Shown: positions 61,980-64,000 of the stretch, one piece after another
How the letters are laid out: each line of letters opens with the position of its first letter
Position numbering within the stretch: position 1 is the first letter of the stretch
NCBI RefSeq assembly: GCF_036898095.1
Contig: NC_090761.1
Span: 42,588,850-42,652,849 of the forward strand
DNA length: 64,000 nt
Origin: Palaemon carinicauda
Lineage: Eukaryota; Arthropoda; Malacostraca; Decapoda; Palaemonidae
Reading direction: 5' to 3'
The notes under the pieces: model-generated
Databases searched by the model: none
Told to the model about the DNA's origin: nothing
Seen by the model: only the letters and a program-made list of their open reading frames with translations
Made by a program: the position numbers and the translations under genes

Positions 61980-64000
61980 AACTTGGACAATCTACAAAAG
62001 AACCTCTATCAGTTATTTCAAGAGCCTATGATGATATTTACAATTTCGTAAACATCATTTCTCTGGTATCTACAATAATTGTAAACCTAAGTTACTGAAG
62101 AGGATTTTTGTCTAAATTTTGTGTATATGTGTATGAAAAAAAAAAAGATGAAAATAATCACACGCATTCCTTTAATAGGACGAGTGCCTAAGTAAGATCT
62201 TCCTGTTCCCAAAGAAGATGTTACTACTGGCCTGAGATTTACTTTTCATCATTTCATAGTACTGATAAACAATCTACTCGCCAGGCCCCCATTAGGCAAG
62301 ATATTTTTAAATACCCCTCCCTTACAGTAAGTAGGAGTACATGAATTTGACATAATTATCTCATTTAGCAGAAACAGTATGCCTCAGTTTTATGGGTTAT
62401 TGTTGTCTGTTATTAGTTCCATATGTTCAAAGAGAGAATATAGCTGTCTGTATTATATGATTAAGAAGACAATACTGTATTATGTACATGAGCTATAGAG
62501 GTCTACTGCAAATCACCCCAATATTCTATAGCAGTATAACTTGTGTTCCTTCCGAATGTTATTGATATCACAATGAAGAGGACAACTTGAGAGAAAAGAC
62601 AGTTATGTCCCATGTGCTTGCCTATCGCTTCTACTTATAACAAGGGCTCTTAATACTGCACTCTGTTGCAGTCGTCACTACAGATAGTTATCTCATTAGC
62701 CTTGCAGGATATATCGAAGAGTCTATTTAGTTTACCATGAGAACTCTATTTTGAGTTATTTGTAAAAAAAAAAATTATATATATATGTATACATAAAGAC
62801 AAAGACTGGTAGCATTTTGACAAGTATATGGGAGCTCTTGATTTTGTTGCTCACATGATGACAATTTCTGAAGGGGGTTGAATCTCTATGCTCATCTCTC
62901 TGAGACATCATCTTCAACCTATTTTTAATAGGAGTAATCGATGGCATACACTTCCTCCAGTATGGAGATTTTGTATGCCATAGGCAGTTTCCTGAAAGGA
63001 GCTGTTGTATGCCTTATATTTGATCTTGAAGCTAGAATTGCTCTGTCATACACAATTAATCAGTATCAGTACAGAACCATCACATGAACATACTATGTCC
63101 CTGTGGTCTGCTGTGCGCTACATCTCATCAATATATTGTGCATTGTTTGCTTAAATGAAAGCAGATGCCACTCAAACCTAAAGAAAAGCTTCCTACTTTG
63201 GACATCCAGTAATGTTATTTATTCTTTGGCACCTCCATTCAATGTTAATTGGATGGAATATTTTGGAAAGGCTTTGATTAGTAGGAGGAACAGTTCCATG
63301 TAGGCACAATATGTACAATTATTACATGTGTACATTAACTCAAACCCCTCTTCGTGGAGAAAACATTCCATGGACTAGGCCTAGCAACTAACTTGTGAAT
63401 ATAAAACCAAAAGACTAAAGTTGTGATACTATATATATATACTGTATATCTAGATGATTTTTAAATAAGTAAAGCTGGATTGTATCTTTAATTAGGATGA
63501 GTTCAGAGCAGCATCTCTCATTGCTTACATCATTTATTTAGTTTTAAAAAGTGTAATTGGAATGTGATTGAAAAATTCCTGGTGAGAAATTGTACAGTAT
63601 AGTAACCATGCTGCCTGTAGTTACAGTACGATTATATAAAGTACCATTGGATCTTTCATTCTATAGGAAGTAAATGACTACCAACTAAACAGAATAGATG
63701 ATGTTCCATGTAAACAGTGTCTTTTATGAGAGCTGGTTAAAACCCTGAAGGTACATCATGAATCTCTAGCTTGTAGTCTTAAAGAATATGAACAAACCTT
63801 TGGCTTCATGACAGCAGCCTATCCTGGTTACTGGATGGTGCACAAATGGCCCAGTAGCTTATGAGCATTCAATTGCTAATGTGAAATTGCACTCTGAAAA
63901 TATAATTTTATAGGTAAAAATTTTATAAATTAACTGTACATTTTTCATAACTGCCATGGTGTAAAATACATTCAGGTATATAAGTAAGTATTCAGCCCAG
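61980..64000 (+). other. 3' UTR and downstream flank of unc-104
   Basis: Follows the stop codon. No clear AATAAA signal was found to the window end, so the 3' UTR may be long or use a variant signal. No further gene recognised; ATA-rich microsatellites lie near 62776 and 63432. Confidence 0.45.

Noticed and set aside
61862..62098. 78-residue frame over the terminal exon
   Set aside because: It uses a phase incompatible with exon 6. The in-phase reading gives RSKLGRR, matching the family C-terminus.

Overview
The window is animal nuclear DNA, most likely from a decapod crustacean (shrimp, prawn or crayfish). It carries one host gene on the + strand: the 3' end of the kinesin-3 motor gene unc-104 (the KIF1A/KIF1B family). 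Seven exons (2729-2976, 11715-11861, 12014-12129, 24983-25238, 38346-38482, 40351-40452, 61904-61979) join in phase through GT-AG introns. Together they encode the last 360 residues, ending in the lipid-binding PH domain. The decapod assignment is inferred from the kinesin sequence, the AT-rich introns and the transposon content (DIRS1-like retrotransposons, RTE and CR1-like LINEs with TAA tails).

The introns make up almost all of the window and are packed with transposable elements. The dominant class is DIRS-like retrotransposons. These encode Gag, reverse transcriptase-RNase H and a tyrosine recombinase (YR). They have inverted terminal repeats (ITRs) and an internal complementary region (ICR) instead of LTRs and a DDE integrase. 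Copy A (about 15.68-24.46 kb) lies in intron 3, copy B (about 29.19-38.03 kb) in intron 4, and copies C (41.39-48.63 kb), D (48.63-56.33 kb) and E (about 56.65-58.79 kb, antisense, partial) in intron 6. A much older YR relic lies at about 7.37-8.29 kb in intron 1. None is fully intact, but the parts complement one another: B has an open YR catalytic domain, C an intact RNase H, E the best RT core, and C, D and B readable ITR/ICR architecture.

Layout: 0-2.7 kb, a CR1-like LINE 3' end and an inverted non-autonomous element sharing its tail; 2.7 kb, exon 1; 3.4-10.1 kb, two RTE-type LINE pseudogenes, a possible Tigger relic and the old YR relic; 10.4-12.4 kb, exons 2-3 between inverted repeat copies; 12.4-25 kb, intron 3 with element A, then exon 4; 25-38.3 kb, intron 4 with element B, then exon 5; 38.5-40.4 kb, a foldback/MITE-like element, then exon 6; 40.5-61.9 kb, intron 6 with C, D, E and two non-autonomous LINE-tailed elements; 61.9 kb, terminal exon and 3' flank.

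The most notable structures are these. Element A appears to be a recombinant of the B and D families. C and D abut end to end, sharing a few T residues. C has an ICR reading as an inverted copy of its own end-to-end junction. C's Gag carries expanded 42-bp and 21-bp coding repeats. A short LINE-tailed family shares about 250 bp of 3' end with the autonomous CR1-like LINE. All calls come from reading the sequence; no database search was run.
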